DNA of 64,000 nt from Ostrinia nubilalis (taxonomy: Eukaryota; Arthropoda; Insecta; Lepidoptera; Crambidae), in contig NC_087093.1 in NCBI RefSeq assembly GCF_963855985.1, positions 17,995,001-18,059,000 of the forward strand, in the 5' to 3' direction. A program made the position numbers and the translations under genes. Below, one piece after another: positions 42,451 to 54,867 of this stretch. Numbering within the stretch: the stretch's first letter is position 1; each line of letters opens with the position of its first letter. The notes below the pieces were generated by a model. That model saw only the letters and a program-made list of their open reading frames with translations. It was not told where the DNA came from and ran no database searches.

Positions 42451-45072
42451 TTTTTTTTTTTTTTTTTTTTTTTTTATGTGATAGGAGGCAAACGAGCAAA
42501 CGGATCACCTGATGGTAAGTGATTACCGTCGCCCATAGACACCCGCAGACCCAGGGGCGTTACAGGTGCGTTGCCGGCCTTTAAGGTAAAGATACGCTCT
42601 CCTCTTGAAAGCTTGCAGGTCGTATCCGTCCGGAAACACCGCAGACGACAGTCCATTCCACAGTTTGGTTGTACGGGGCAGAAAGTTTCTAGAGAAACGT
42701 ACTGTTGTGGACTGCCAACCATCTAAGTGCTGGGGGTGGAAGTGCTGTCGGGTAGATCGGTGGCGAAAAGTGGCGGCAGGAATAAGTCCGGATAATTCTT
42801 CGGAGCACTCCCCGTGATACATGCGATAGAATATGCACAGTGAGGATACATCTCTACGCAGCGCCAAGGGGTCAAGCCGATCCGAAATGTCCTGGCAGTC
42901 AACGATTCGAGCTGCTCTCCGTTCAATGCGGTCCAGAGGGAGAAGCTGGTACTGGGGTGCACCTGCCCAAAGATGAGAACAGTATTCCATATGAGGCCGA
43001 ACCTGCGCCTTGTAAAGTTGCAGACGATGGGCTGGAGTGAAATACCGTCTCGATCTATTGAGCACACCAAGCTTCTTCGAGGCTAATTTAGCCTTACCCT
43101 CTAAATGACCACGGAACTGGACTTCGCTCGATATGTCGACACCAAGGATTCCGATATTGGCTGAGGCAGTTAGGGGAGTGCTCTCGAAACAGCGGGATAC
43201 GACAAACGGCAACTTTTTGGCGGTGAACGCGCAAACTTGTGTCTTTGTAGGGTTAAATTGGACCAAATTGCGTCGACCCCAGTCTGAGACCTCCTTCAAG
43301 GAGGTTTCAATGTCGGACACAAGTTTGTTACGGCTCTCAATGACGTTCTCCCGAGAGATATTTGCGCGGCCGGTATAAGCGGCATCAACCGTGCTGTCGT
43401 CCGCATAGCAATGAATGCCGCTAATTTGCAGCATATCATTGATATGCAGAAGGAAGAGCGTAGGCGATAGCACACAGCCTTGGGGGACACCAGCATTCAC
43501 AGACATAGAGTCTGAGCATTTACTGTCGACAACGACCTTAATGCTTCTGTCTGCTAAAAAGCTGGCGACCCATCCGCATAATTTCTCGGGAAGCCCATAG
43601 GAAGGGAGCTTCGAAAGAAGCGCTTTGTGCCAAACCCGATCGAAGGCCTTCGCCATATCCAAACTGACCGCCAATGCTTCCCCCTTAGTCTCGATCGCCT
43701 GTGCCCAACAATGTGTCAAGTAGACCAGAAGATCACCAGCCGAGCGACCTCCACGGAAACCGTACTGTCGGTCACTTAGCAACTGGTGGGCCTCTAGGTA
43801 CCGAAGGAGCTGGCTGTTGATAATGGATTCCATTATCTTCGAGAACAAGGAGGTGATTGCTATCGGCCTATAGTTGGACGGATTTGAGCGGTCACCTTTT
43901 TTAGGGATCGGGTGCACCAAAGCTGTCCTCCATGAGGTCGGGACTATGCCAGAGAGGTAGGAGAGCCGAAAAAGGCGCGTTAAAACCGGTGCTAACTCTG
44001 GAGCGCACGTCCTCAGCACGATAGGAGGGATTCCATCGGGCCCACTCGACTTATGGATATCCAGGGAAAATAGAGCCAGGCGTACTGAGCTTTGGTGGAA
44101 CCGGATATCCGGCATACAGCTCTCACACCTTGGTATAATCGGTGGCTCATGTCCCCCGTCATCCAGTGTCGAGTTGGACGCAAAGAGTTTGCCCAGAAGA
44201 TCGGCTTTCTCCTTTGCATCGTGGGCCAACGAACCGTTTCCCATGTGCAGGGGTGGAAATGATGGCGTGCAGAAATTTCCTTGGATAGCTTTGGCAAGAG
44301 ACCAGAACGCACGAGTTCCAGAAGGAAGACGCTCTAGCTTCCCACCAATTCTACCAATGTGCTCCGACTTCGCCCTTGCAATGACTCTTTTGAAAGACCT
44401 AGAGGCAAAGTTAAACTCCTTTTTTAATGCGCTGGTGTTTTCATCCCGTAGCCTCGCTGCATTTGCCCAGGCTTGGTAGGATTCCTGCTTCCGGCGTAAA
44501 ACCTTTTTGCAGGATTGACTAAACCAAGGCTGAGATTTGCCACCAATGGGAACAACAGAAGACGGTATGAAAAGTTCCATACCCTGCAGCACCACATCAG
44601 TAACAAGATCAGCAACGACGCTGGGATCATCCTGCGTGAAGCAAACCTGCCTCCAGGGGTAAGATGCGAAGAAGGACCGCATCTCATCCCAGTCTGCTGA
44701 CCTGTAGTGCCACACGCGGCGACTGCATGCAAATCGTGGTCGCGGCGAGCACGTGAGTGGCACCGTACTCCGGATAAGGCAATGGTCCGAGGAGCCCAGA
44801 GGGGCGCCAACGGATAGCTGATAGCCATCCGGATGGGAAGTCAGCAGAAGGTCTAACAGTGAAGGTTCTTGGCTCTCTACATCTGGGATTCGCGTGGGCG
44901 TAGTAACCAGTTGTGTCAAGCCATATGCGAAGGCGAAGTCGTGAACAGATCTCCCTGCATGATCGGTTTTGCTCGATCCGAGCCATTCGGTGTGATGGGC
45001 GTTGAAATCGCCAAGTATCACGATCTCTGCAGAGGGGTTCACGATTGTTGCCCCCAAGTGGTGTTGTGACAA
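42451..45072 (-). mobile_element. 5'-truncated CR1/Jockey-group LINE with intact reverse transcriptase
   Basis: Non-LTR retrotransposon on the minus strand. A poly(T) run at 42451-42475 is its 3' poly(A) tail, followed by the common lepidopteran 3' UTR (ggaggcaaacgagcaaacgg). The 5' edge near 45072 falls inside the endonuclease domain. No target duplication could be assigned. Confidence 0.9.
42523..45072 (-). CDS. LINE ORF2: partial AP endonuclease plus reverse transcriptase (849 codons)
   Basis: Copies element RNA into DNA at nicked target sites. Residues 1-100 are the C-terminal part of an AP-like endonuclease (GDFNAHH at 21-27, GSSDH at 93-97); the N-terminal catalytic part is missing. 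Reverse transcriptase covers roughly 340-620: SSGPDGIPP (342-350), IPKKGDRSNPSNYRPIAITS (389-408), LDMAKAFD (471-478), PQGCVLSP (530-537), and the catalytic YADD (556-559). The C-terminal region ends with the usual Cys/His-poor LINE tail. There are no stops or frameshifts, so the copy is young. The open frame runs straight to the truncated 5' edge, so the first Met is not a true start. Host function is not expected. Confidence 0.9.
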   Translation of the reverse strand: MSQHHLGATIVNPSAEIVILGDFNAHHTEWLGSSKTDHAGRSVHDFAFAYGLTQLVTTPTRIPDVESQEPSLLDLLLTSHPDGYQLSVGAPLGSSDHCLIRSTVPLTCSPRPRFACSRRVWHYRSADWDEMRSFFASYPWRQVCFTQDDPSVVADLVTDVVLQGMELFIPSSVVPIGGKSQPWFSQSCKKVLRRKQESYQAWANAARLRDENTSALKKEFNFASRSFKRVIARAKSEHIGRIGGKLERLPSGTRAFWSLAKAIQGNFCTPSFPPLHMGNGSLAHDAKEKADLLGKLFASNSTLDDGGHEPPIIPRCESCMPDIRFHQSSVRLALFSLDIHKSSGPDGIPPIVLRTCAPELAPVLTRLFRLSYLSGIVPTSWRTALVHPIPKKGDRSNPSNYRPIAITSLFSKIMESIINSQLLRYLEAHQLLSDRQYGFRGGRSAGDLLVYLTHCWAQAIETKGEALAVSLDMAKAFDRVWHKALLSKLPSYGLPEKLCGWVASFLADRSIKVVVDSKCSDSMSVNAGVPQGCVLSPTLFLLHINDMLQISGIHCYADDSTVDAAYTGRANISRENVIESRNKLVSDIETSLKEVSDWGRRNLVQFNPTKTQVCAFTAKKLPFVVSRCFESTPLTASANIGILGVDISSEVQFRGHLEGKAKLASKKLGVLNRSRRYFTPAHRLQLYKAQVRPHMEYCSHLWAGAPQYQLLPLDRIERRAARIVDCQDISDRLDPLALRRDVSSLCIFYRMYHGECSEELSGLIPAATFRHRSTRQHFHPQHLDGWQSTTVRFSRNFLPRTTKLWNGLSSAVFPDGYDLQAFKRRAYLYLKGRQRTCNAPGSAGVYGRR

Positions 45073-48000
45073 GCCTTATTCGGGATGTGTCCTTTAAAAG
45101 GGTCTAATTATTTGCCTAGTTATAATATGATGCCTAGTTATAATGAGAAGCGATGAATATGTCACTATTTCACACACTGACTGAACAAATTTTAATGAAG
45201 TAGCTTTAATCGGAATAATTTACAACGCAAACGAAGTTGCAAGCCTCCAATAGTACGTCAATTAAATTAAATAATAATAAGTTAGCTAGTGTCTATTAAA
45301 AATACTTTCAACAGTTAACGAGCTTAATTAATTGGCGTGATCCTTTTTCTAATTTAAAAAATGAAATTATTTTCAATACCTCCTGGCAGTAACTGCCATT
45401 CAATCAAATAAGTATACCTAATTGCAATTTTTCAAATATCATAAATAAATAATAATTTCACAATAAGTAAGTAGGCAGCAAATAATATTATGTCTATGCT
45501 GCTTAGGATTCATAGAATCAGTCAGCAGACCTTCTTAGTTTATGTAAATGTGTGATTGTACGAGCAGATAGGTATTGGAAGCTGATCCCAAATGGAAAGC
45601 GTTAGGAACTTGATTTGACTTTCCCGGAGTGACTGGCAACTGGCCGAGTGACTGGCCGACAGGCAATCAATACAATCCATTAACATAAAGACGTTTTATG
45701 AAATTTCCCACCAAAAGCGCCGGTATGATTAATATTTGCGGCGTGACTGGCGCGCGAGCGAATCCATCGCTTATCTCGCTCCGATATGTTCTGTTTGTAG
45801 CTCTAAAAACCCCTCTAAAAATGCGATAACTTAAAAAAAAATCTAGATCTTATCAGAAACTTTTCCATAAGTAACAGAAGTGTCAGAAATATTTTATTAA
45901 CAACTGACACTTTTTGCGCTGCATCTGAAACCAGACGTGTCTGGTTTAATTTTTCTACTTTTGACTTGGTTTAAAAGTTAGATGACTCCGTACAATCGGA
46001 TTATTATTTAGATAAATTAGGTTAATAACAACAATATTTGATTTTATGTCTTTAAAAGGTATTATTTGTACTTTCGCCTTCTTAGAGAGGACAGCGAAAA
46101 TTGCCTACGGACTTAATGTTTTATTTATTCTTTATCGAAGGCCGCTGTTTTTGCGCGCAGTTCTTAGCGCGAGAGTTAAGCGCGAGTTTTTGCGCTTGAG
46201 CCGGGGGTGGACAGTCCATTAAAGCTGAAAAAGACTTGAAATTCAGCGACTCATACAATAAACATCGCGCCGGCGGCTTTTTGCTGCCAAAACGGTGCCC
46301 GCAGTTTTTTACGCGAGTTTGTTCTACCACGTTTTTGCGGGATACTCGTAAACCGGAGTCGTTTTTGGATGCCATTCAGTTAATGGTTGTGGCTTTTCGA
46401 GTAGTAATCTGTATAAACTCTGATTTCATTAAGTCCGATGTCAATGCTTCTTGGGAAAAAAATGAAAGTTCGTGTGAAAAATGTACTTGTCCGTAAGCTC
46501 CCATGGCTCCCGCGCGCGCGTTATTATTCCGCGCATAAAGTGGGGAATATTTTAGCGCGACGGCCGTCGTCGGGGGATTGCGAGCCAGAAAAAATTGATG
46601 CGGATTATCCCGCTCGCGCGTGTTTTTAACTCTGACTAAGCGCATGGGCAGTTTATGGAAGGTTAAGTCCCGTGGGTTCAAGAAAAATGGACTTAAAACA
46701 TAGTTGTGACAGGTGACACATGTTGTACACTAGATAAAGAAATAACATGGTCATTTGATTGCGTAAGCAACACGTCCATCAGAATTTACATCAGTTGTAT
46801 GCTTAAAAGCCAAAGGCTATCAGGTAGAGTCATTTAAAAGTACCTATGCATTCACAAACCTGCTGCCAAGTATACCTGCTTACCTAAAAAACCTACTTTA
46901 AAACCTTTCCTCAAATATTATTTTTATTACTACTCTACCATAGTTTTAAATACAGATTGTATTTGTCAAGTGTGTGGTCAAACGTTGACAATTTAGCAAC
47001 GTGAAGCGCTACATGGCCGCTGGTCTGCACGTCCCCGACGCTATCCTTCAGCGTGACGTGCGCCGCATAGTTCTCTTATTACGCATTCGACGAGACATTC
47101 CCCGCGTGTCCGGGTGGACGCTGTCTGGTGAATTCACCCTAAACTGGCATTCAAGGGGAGCTATGCGAAATGATGCTGTATCTATTGTGGTGCATTCGTT
47201 TATGTATGAAGAAAACCAGTGGAATTTCTTTGTGAAAAATTTCAAAAACTTTTCCTCATTTTTCATCATAGTACTACATAGTTCATGAAAATGCACCTTC
47301 TGAAGTTGTCAACTAAATAAGTCCTGTAAATATCTACTCTATCAAACTAAAAAGTTAGCTGTAATTTGAAGAATATTGACGATGAAAACTTTTCATTTTC
47401 ACTTCCGGTAAAAATTACGTTATCGAGTTTTGAACAAAGATCTCCAATCGCTGAAAAGATTTTACTGAAAAGATCCTTACGCCCTATCAAAGGCATGAAA
47501 TCTTGAAAGTAAACTTATCACTTTGATGTGATTATTTTAAAATAATTAAATTAAGGCTTGACTAGATGGCTATTCTCATTTTATAATGTTTAGCTCGAAA
47601 GATTTTTATGAAAAATGTAAATACGAGAATGTACTTACTTACTTATTGATTGCATGGCGTTTACTTCTTTTAATGGCACCGAAACCCGAAGTATATACTC
47701 GTAAATAACAACGAAAGGTATGTAAAAAGGCCAGCCATTATTTAATGACCATTTATAAAATAGGAAAGCAAAGAGTTTTGCTAATAAAACATAATGTATG
47801 AGAGGTTATTATCGCGGTAGGTGCACGCCGGGCATACGCTTTAATGGCGTCCGGCGTCGTTTACGTATAACGAATGGCGCTTTTATGTCCCTGCAGTTTT
47901 ATGTGCACTGCGGCTACACGATGTATCGCCCGCGATCCACGATCTGCCAATTTTGCATTTTATTGCACGGCTTGTGTACCTAATTTAATTTAGGAAATAA

Positions 48001-49353
48001 ATGATCAACGAATCATTGGTCACACTGAATCAAAACCGCAAGCGTGACAACTATGGATTAAGAATAGCTCTACCTACCTCGGATCGTTATCGTCATTACT
48101 TAAGTTAAATGTTTTACTATTGACGTAAATAGTACCCTTAATTTCGAACTCCTCCTATGTTCTTCTGATTAATTTCGTTGCGGGTCCAATGACAGTTTAA
48201 CTTTCCCCCGGGACAAACTTGACCTTCATTGGTTGGGTTTTTGTGGCGGTCAAGCTGTAGATCCTGGCTACACAGGAGTTGCAGTGGTGGGAACGAGGGG
48301 TGGGATTAGTCCCGTTATTGACATAAATAGGCACAGCCTAAAAATTTATCAATATTTTAAGCCTAAGCTAATCATATAATTTGAGAACGGTTGAAATTGA
48401 AATATTGCTTTATTCGTATCTGGTTTCTGTTGTCAAAAAAACTTAAATGGTTAAAGCCAGGAAGCTTCCATAGCATCCAAAACTACTGCACAAAACAAAA
48501 TGAAATTGCACTTCAACCAGTCAATATCGCCTGTCCATATCTGTTAACGCCAACTGGTCAAGTGCTGCCCAAACAATGCAAATGGCTGCCCACTTTTGAC
48601 CTTCGCTGTTTGGTTTGGGCAGTAATTGTTAGCATATTTCCATTAGAGGCTGCCGCAGCGGGGACGCCGCGGGGCGTTAGGGCGCCAGGGCAGCCCCGCT
48701 GGTAGATATACATGTTTATGAAACGCCTGGCGCACCTCTACTTATCAAAACAATGATTAGCGTTTGGGTTGGAAAAATCTAATGGTATAACATGGTCCCC
48801 ATGTAGCTCGTCGAAAAGTTTTGAACGAAGTATGCTACGAGTATGTAGCATTTTTCGTTCAAACTTTTCGTCAGTCCATCCAATTCTGGCCGCTTGATGA
48901 ACTTTGGAACAAAAGAAAAAAAAAACCAGATCTAAAGCTAAAAAAGCAAAGTTTCGGTAAATATTAGTTAGGTGAGTTTCCATGATGGCGTGTGGAGTGT
49001 GCGTGGGCGCCGGTGTCGCGTGCAACTCACATTAGCATTCGTGCAATTAGTCTTGCGAGCTGATGCGTAGCTCACTAGTCCATGTCCCTCATCAAAGATT
49101 TTTTAAAATAATTATCAACTTTTGAGGATTTCAATAATTTTGTCAGTTTTTAGCAGTGATGTGATCGTCGTACCTCTATAACAAATCAAATAGGTATGAG
49201 AATAATGTATTATCATTTGAAAACCTATTTACATAGTTGTTGCATAATTGATTTATTTTGTAGGCAATCGGAATCGAAATTATATTCAATCGATGTAATA
49301 ATTGGCGAGGCACACATCAACACTTGATTGCAAACATACACTATAGAGTCATA
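45073..49353. other. No supported gene; GC-rich islands
   Basis: AT-rich DNA with GC-richer islands at about 46120-46640, 46990-47160, 47800-47960 and 48200-48300. Several short open frames overlap these islands on both strands, which is expected of GC-rich non-coding DNA. None has splice context or a known domain. Confidence 0.35.
48812..48870. repeat. Hairpin (cgaaaagttttgaacgaa arms)
   Basis: cgaaaagttttgaacgaa with atgctac, then gtagcat and ttcgttcaaacttttcg, pair with one or two mismatches around a 6-nt loop. Confidence 0.7.
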
Positions 49354-49612
49354 CAGGGTGGAAACGATAAGTGATCTAACTCGATTATTTCTAAACTATA
49401 AAGCATATCAAATAACTGATTACTGATCCTAAAAATGCTTCACAAGTTCTATCAAATGGTATCAATAATAGGTTACAAAATAAACTGAATCTATCACTGA
49501 ATTCTCTGGAAACTGGAAGCTCGTGAAGCGCTTTCAGGATCAGTAACTAGTTTTTTGGTATCTTGAATAGTTTAGAAATAATCGAGTTAGATCACATAAC
49601 GTTTCCATCCTG
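49354..49612. mobile_element. CAGGGTGGAAAC-terminated MITE (259 bp, TA target duplication)
   Basis: CAGGGTGGAAACGATAAGTG with ctaactcgattatttctaaa pairs with tttagaaataatcgagttag and gtttccatcctg. TA flanks both ends. Confidence 0.8.
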
Positions 49613-50122
49613 TATAGATTATCCAAAGTGTAAATTGCGCTTTATTGCTGGAGCTGCGTAGGCGCTTCTCGGAATATTCTGCGCCGTGAGACTTATGGGA
49701 ATACGCTGGTTTGCTTTGTGGCATTTCACGCAGATCTATTGACACTATTCTCAGAAAAAATAAATTACCTATTGCCGTTTGATTGAGTGTTAATTTAACT
49801 CAAGATGGTTATTTTGTTGGATTTTTATTATTTACGGGAAGTCGTTGGCTTTTTATGATTTATGGAAAATGGGAATTCAAATCATACCAAACTGCGCATT
49901 TCATTGCATGAAAAGTGCAATATTGATCAAACCTTTAACAATCTATTTCAAATATTATTAAGTGAGGTACGTCTTTACCATAAAAATATGAAATAGACCA
50001 TTCGCAACTCTACTATTATAACATCGCCTGGTCTTCCTTCGCCACAAGTTCCTCCGCCGGCGCAACCGCATCTGTTTTATTTCTATCAATTCATTTATAC
50101 TATTAGCGTTTGGTTTCGAGGT
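49613..50122. other. No feature seen
   Basis: AT-rich spacer between a MITE and the large palindrome. Confidence 0.4.
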
Positions 50123-52428
50123 AGTCTAAGATCCCGCTATACAACGACCTTCACCGAGATGCTTATTTGATGAAACATATTTTATATACAATTTAACATG
50201 TCAATAATTATATTGCTTAAGGGTTGCCTAATAAATTTCAGTCCAGGATATGATTAATTAATCATTAAAAAAAGTTTTTTTTTTAAATATTTCATCGGTT
50301 TGACTATTAAACAAACTCCATACCAATCGAAAGTATGAAGCCCATAGAATATGCAAACGTTAGGTTGCCTATTCTTTTCCAGTCATAACTCTCGGGTTGC
50401 CAGGTATAAACAGGTAAATTGATAGAGCATTTTGCATCGGTCTGATAATTTAATCAAATTTAAATGAAAATAAAGATTATTTCATTATGAACACGGTGGT
50501 ATAGGGTTGCCTGCGAAAAATCAGTCCTGAATGACGGTTGTCGAATTTTGTAAAGTGAAATTAAAACTGAAAGGTGACATTTTTCGAGTAGTTGGCAACA
50601 TTTGGGAAAGACGAGTTGTATGAGGCGTTTGTGTGTCTTGTCAAGAGGTGTCGCTTGGGTGAAGAAATTTCTCCAGTGTTGCCATGCCTTGGGAGATTTG
50701 GTCCAAAAATGTCGAAAGTGGAAATAACGACTTCCGGTCAAAAATTTGGATGACGCCTCCTGCAAAAGGGTCGTACAAATGACATTTGACCATTTTCATC
50801 TCGATCACCTGGCAACACTGGCAGCTACGGGGAAAAGTATTTTTTTCGACATGGGTGTCTTTAAAGTTAAAGGACGGACAGAAGGAGATATGGCAGAAAA
50901 AATCCAAAAATGGGGTTTGGTCGGTTATACGACCCAAATTATGGGAAAAATCCGAAAATTCAGAAAATCAAGATGGCGACCGAGTGAGCGGCCATTTTGT
51001 AAAAAGTTTCAGATTTCTGATTTTTCAATGCATTTTTTGGGCAGTTGGCAACATTTGGGAAAGTCGAGTTGTATAGAGCGATTACGTAGTTTGCTGAGGA
51101 GTATCGTTTGGAAAAACAACATTTTCCAGTGTTGCCATACTTATTGCATTTTTCGCTTAATTTAGACCATTTTCCGCGCCGAAACCCATTTTTACTTTTT
51201 TTCTAACTTAAACCAATCCCGTGAAACAATTCCTTAAAACCACCCAAGTCCCAAAATTTTGTGGCCCCGTAGCTGCCAGTGTTGCCAGGTAATCGAGATA
51301 AAAATAGTCAAATGTCATTAGTTTGACTTATTTGCAGGAGGCGTCATCCAAATTTTGGACCAAAAGTCGTTATTTCCATTTTTTACATGTTTTGACCAAA
51401 TCTTTCAAAGAATGGCAACACTGGAAAATTTTGTTTTTCCAAACGATACTCCTTAGCAAACTACGTAATCGCTCTATACAACTCGACTTTCCCAAATGTT
51501 GCCAACTGCCCAAAAAATGCATTTGAAAAATCAGAAATCTGAAACTTTTTACAAAATGACCGCTCACTCGGTCGCCATCTTGATTTTCTGAATTTTCGGA
51601 TTTTTCCCATAATCTGGGTCGTATAACCGACCAAACCCCATTTTTGGATTTTTTCTGCCATATCTCCTTCTGTCCGTCCTTAACTTTAAAGACACCCATG
51701 TCGAAAAAAAATACTTTTCCCCGTAGCTGCCAGTGTTGCCAGGTGATCGAGATGAAAATGGTCAAATGTCATTTGTACGATCCTTTTGCAGGAGGCGTCA
51801 TCCAAATTTTTGACCGGAAGTCGTTATTTCCACTTTCGACATTTTTGGACCAAATCTCCCAAGGCATGGCAACACTGGAGAAATTTCTTCACCCAAGCGA
51901 CACCTCTTGACAAGACACACAAACGCCTCATACAACTCGTCTTTCCCAAATGTTGCCAACTACTCGAAAAATGTCACCTTTCAGTTTTAATTTCACTTTA
52001 CAAAATTCGACAACCGTCATTCAGGACTGATTTTTCGCAGGCAACCCTATACCACCGTGTTCATAATGAAATAATCTTTATTTTCATTTAAATTTGATTA
52101 AATTATCAGATCGATGCAAAATGCTCTATCAATTTACCTGTTTATACCTGGCAACCCGAGAGTTATGACTGGAAAAGAATAGGCAACCTAACGTTTGCAT
52201 ATTCTATGGGCTTCATACTTTCGATTGGTATGGAGTTTGTTTAATAGTCAAACCGATGAAATATTAAAAAAAAAATCTTTTTTTAATGATTAATTAATCA
52301 TATCCTGGACTGAAATTTATTAAGCAACCCTTAAGCAATATAATTATTGACATGTTAAATAGAATATAAAATATGTTTCATCAAATAAGCATCTCGATGA
52401 AGGTCGTTGTATAGCGGGATCTTATACT
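50123..52428. repeat. Giant near-perfect palindrome with internal 455-bp units
   Basis: The left arm (50123-51138, 1016 bp) and right arm (51412-52428, 1017 bp) are inverted copies with few differences, around a 273-bp spacer. The outermost bases are agtctaagatcccgctatac and the matching gtatagcgggatcttatact. On the right side two diverged units repeat with a period of about 455 bp: ccccgtagctgccag at 51265 and 51719, and gcaacactgga at 51414 and 51868. They are mirrored on the left. The motif CAGTGTTGCCA recurs. Open frames mirror each other in the two arms and have no known domain. It is most like a large foldback transposon. No target duplication is visible. Confidence 0.9.
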
Positions 52429-54500
52429 AAGGGGCATCAGGCTAAGTGCGCGGCGCGAGTGATGCGGCGTCCCACCGCAAGATGTCGGCATTACAATATG
52501 AGCCATACAATATCCGCGGAATCCGAGCTGCGGCCCGCCGCCGACCTGCGAATGTCTAATGAGCTGCCTCGAGCCAGGGCTTGCCAATCTTTTGGGGCTA
52601 GGTTTATTTTCAGATGCGAAATCTTCGAGTTTTGATCTGCCAATAAAGTTAGACAGCATATTGTTTTGAATTTGGAGAAGGCTTGGAATGGAAAATTCAC
52701 ATAGGCACTCAAAAACCCCTTTGTTAACTAAATAGTCTCCAAAGGGTGCAAGACAGTATTTCTGTGGTAATTCCATGCACATGCGGAAGTGGGCGCTATC
52801 AATCATTATACTCGGACGATGGGAGTGAGATACAAGAAAGTAAACATTGATATTTCTCGATTAAAAACTCACAGTTCAATTAGCATCCATCAGATAGCAG
52901 TGCCCTCACTGTAATGGAATGGATAAAATTTAACATCCCGTCGACAATATTGCGGCAATTACAGCGCTATGTAACGACGGGCTTCAGCTTCTCCGGTTGA
53001 CCGTATTTGCCGCGGAAGAATGCTAGTAAAACTAAATGAATATTTTTTACATGATATAATAGGCTAATGACGGGCCTAGTTTAATTTCTCACATCAATCC
53101 CGCGGGCACTTTTAGATCACTCGTTACCGTCGCATTAGCTTTGATGCGGCCCTAATTAAGCGCATGCGGCATTCCTGGGTTCCTAGGTAGTATATTGGGA
53201 GCGCGGATTGCGGCGCCCCTGGCCCTTTGCGGCGCCGACGTCACCTGTCATCCATCAGTCTGCGACGACGCGCATGCGCACCGCCTCGCACACACGCGCA
53301 TTCAAATTTAACGGTACAATCTTAACGGAATGCAACAAAGCTGGACGTTTTGCATTCCCATTTGGACCGGGTTAGACTAGTTCCAGGACAGTGACAAAAA
53401 AGGGATGGATTACTTTGAATGGCATGTCGCTGATAATGGCCAGCTTATTATACGATACGTTTTCGTAATTCGTGAATATATTTTGTATGAGTTGCCGCTT
53501 TTTATGACGGTTGCATGATTGTCATATTTCTTCGCGATATTATAGCTCGTGTGATGTGTTTATGGGCACTATCGGAACGAAAACACCAAAGTTGAATCAT
53601 TTTAAAGAATGGTCAGTTATGAATAACTGCAGGTCAAAATAACAGGTTGCCCACTGATTGGAAATTCTTTAATATTCATTCTGGCTTTACATAGATTGAT
53701 ATTTCCACCTTTTGCAAAATATTTTCCTTTTTGATGTTCTTCACGGAGACTAGAGGGTACCTAATAGAAATGAGCTGGTTAAATGATCTATCGATAATAC
53801 ATAATGTAGGTAGAATCTGGATCACAGTGATGCAATCGCAGTCCTTTAAGTAGATACATATTGCATTGCAATTATGTATTTAATTAAACCAGCCGTAAAG
53901 TTGGATTTGATGTGCATTAAAATTAACTAGATATTGACTAGCATAGGCAATCGTGTGTTCGCATAAATTAATGAAAACTAAGACGATGCAATTTTTATAC
54001 ACATAAATTATTATCCCCGTACTTAATTGTTCGCGGAAGAATGTTACGACATAATATTCATGATCATGATAGTTGCTCTTGCATCATTTTGCCATTTCGT
54101 CATGAACATTTTATTGTGATTGTGCATGACATATTGGCATCATTCAGTAATGGAAAGTTATGCATGATAGCTCTTTGCTGATTTGATCATATTTTGTTGA
54201 GTCTTCCAGTGACTTGGCCCACGTTTAGTTTGGTCCACGGGCCAAGTCGCTGATTTGAATTTTTAAATAGTTTTTCTTCCAGTGACTGAGCCCACCTTTT
54301 AGATTCTAGAGTAGATTTTTGTTTATTTGGTGTTTAATTTATTAATAAAACATTGAAAAATTAAAACCAGCGACTTGGCCCGTGGGCCAAGATAAAATCC
54401 TGTGACTTGCACTGGATGACTCCATATTTTTACTCGCATGTAACGGTTGTGGTGGTTTGTTTTTTATTTTACCTAAGCCAGTCTTCTTCTATCTAAGATA
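52429..54500. other. No supported gene
   Basis: GC-richer islands at about 52440-52570 and 53090-53290 (tgcggcgccgacgtcacctg). A TATCGATA motif is at about 53789-53796. At 54236-54252 and 54368-54384 a 17-bp inverted repeat (cacgggccaagtcgctg) may mark a small MITE remnant. No exon was identified. Confidence 0.35.
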
Positions 54501-54867
54501 GTCCCAAAAAGTAGTGTTAAGCCGAAGCCCAGAGGAGCATCACTACTAGGGCTACCCAAATCACCGTGACTTTTGATAGTTTTCGAATTATGATTTTTTT
54601 TACAACATCCAGGATTTTAGTTTACATTCGTGTTATGGATGTAAATACTTCTGAATCAGCTAGGCCTAGTATTCACCTAATAATAATAAAAAAAACCAGG
54701 CTTGTTACTTGACAATTCGCGCCACAGTGACCAAAAAAGTGTCTAAGCACAGAAAAAACAATCATAATTCGAAAACTATCAAAAATCGCTGAACATACAT
54801 GGGGGTGATTTGGATAGCCCTGTGATGCTCTACCTCTGGGCTTCGGCTTGACACCACTTTTTGGGAC
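54501..54867. mobile_element. MITE with GTCCCAAAAAGT ends
   Basis: gtcccaaaaagtagtgttaa, gccgaagcccagagg and gatagttttcgaattatgat on the left all have complements on the right (ending ccactttttgggacacctgt). The left tip beyond gtccc is decayed. Confidence 0.75.

Noticed and set aside
46121..46681. Overlapping short frames on both strands
   Set aside because: GC-rich non-coding DNA lowers stop frequency; no splice sites or homology are visible.
50460..52091. Mirror-image open frames of 88-141 codons in the palindrome
   Set aside because: They occur on both strands of both arms, have no domain and follow from low stop density in the repeat.
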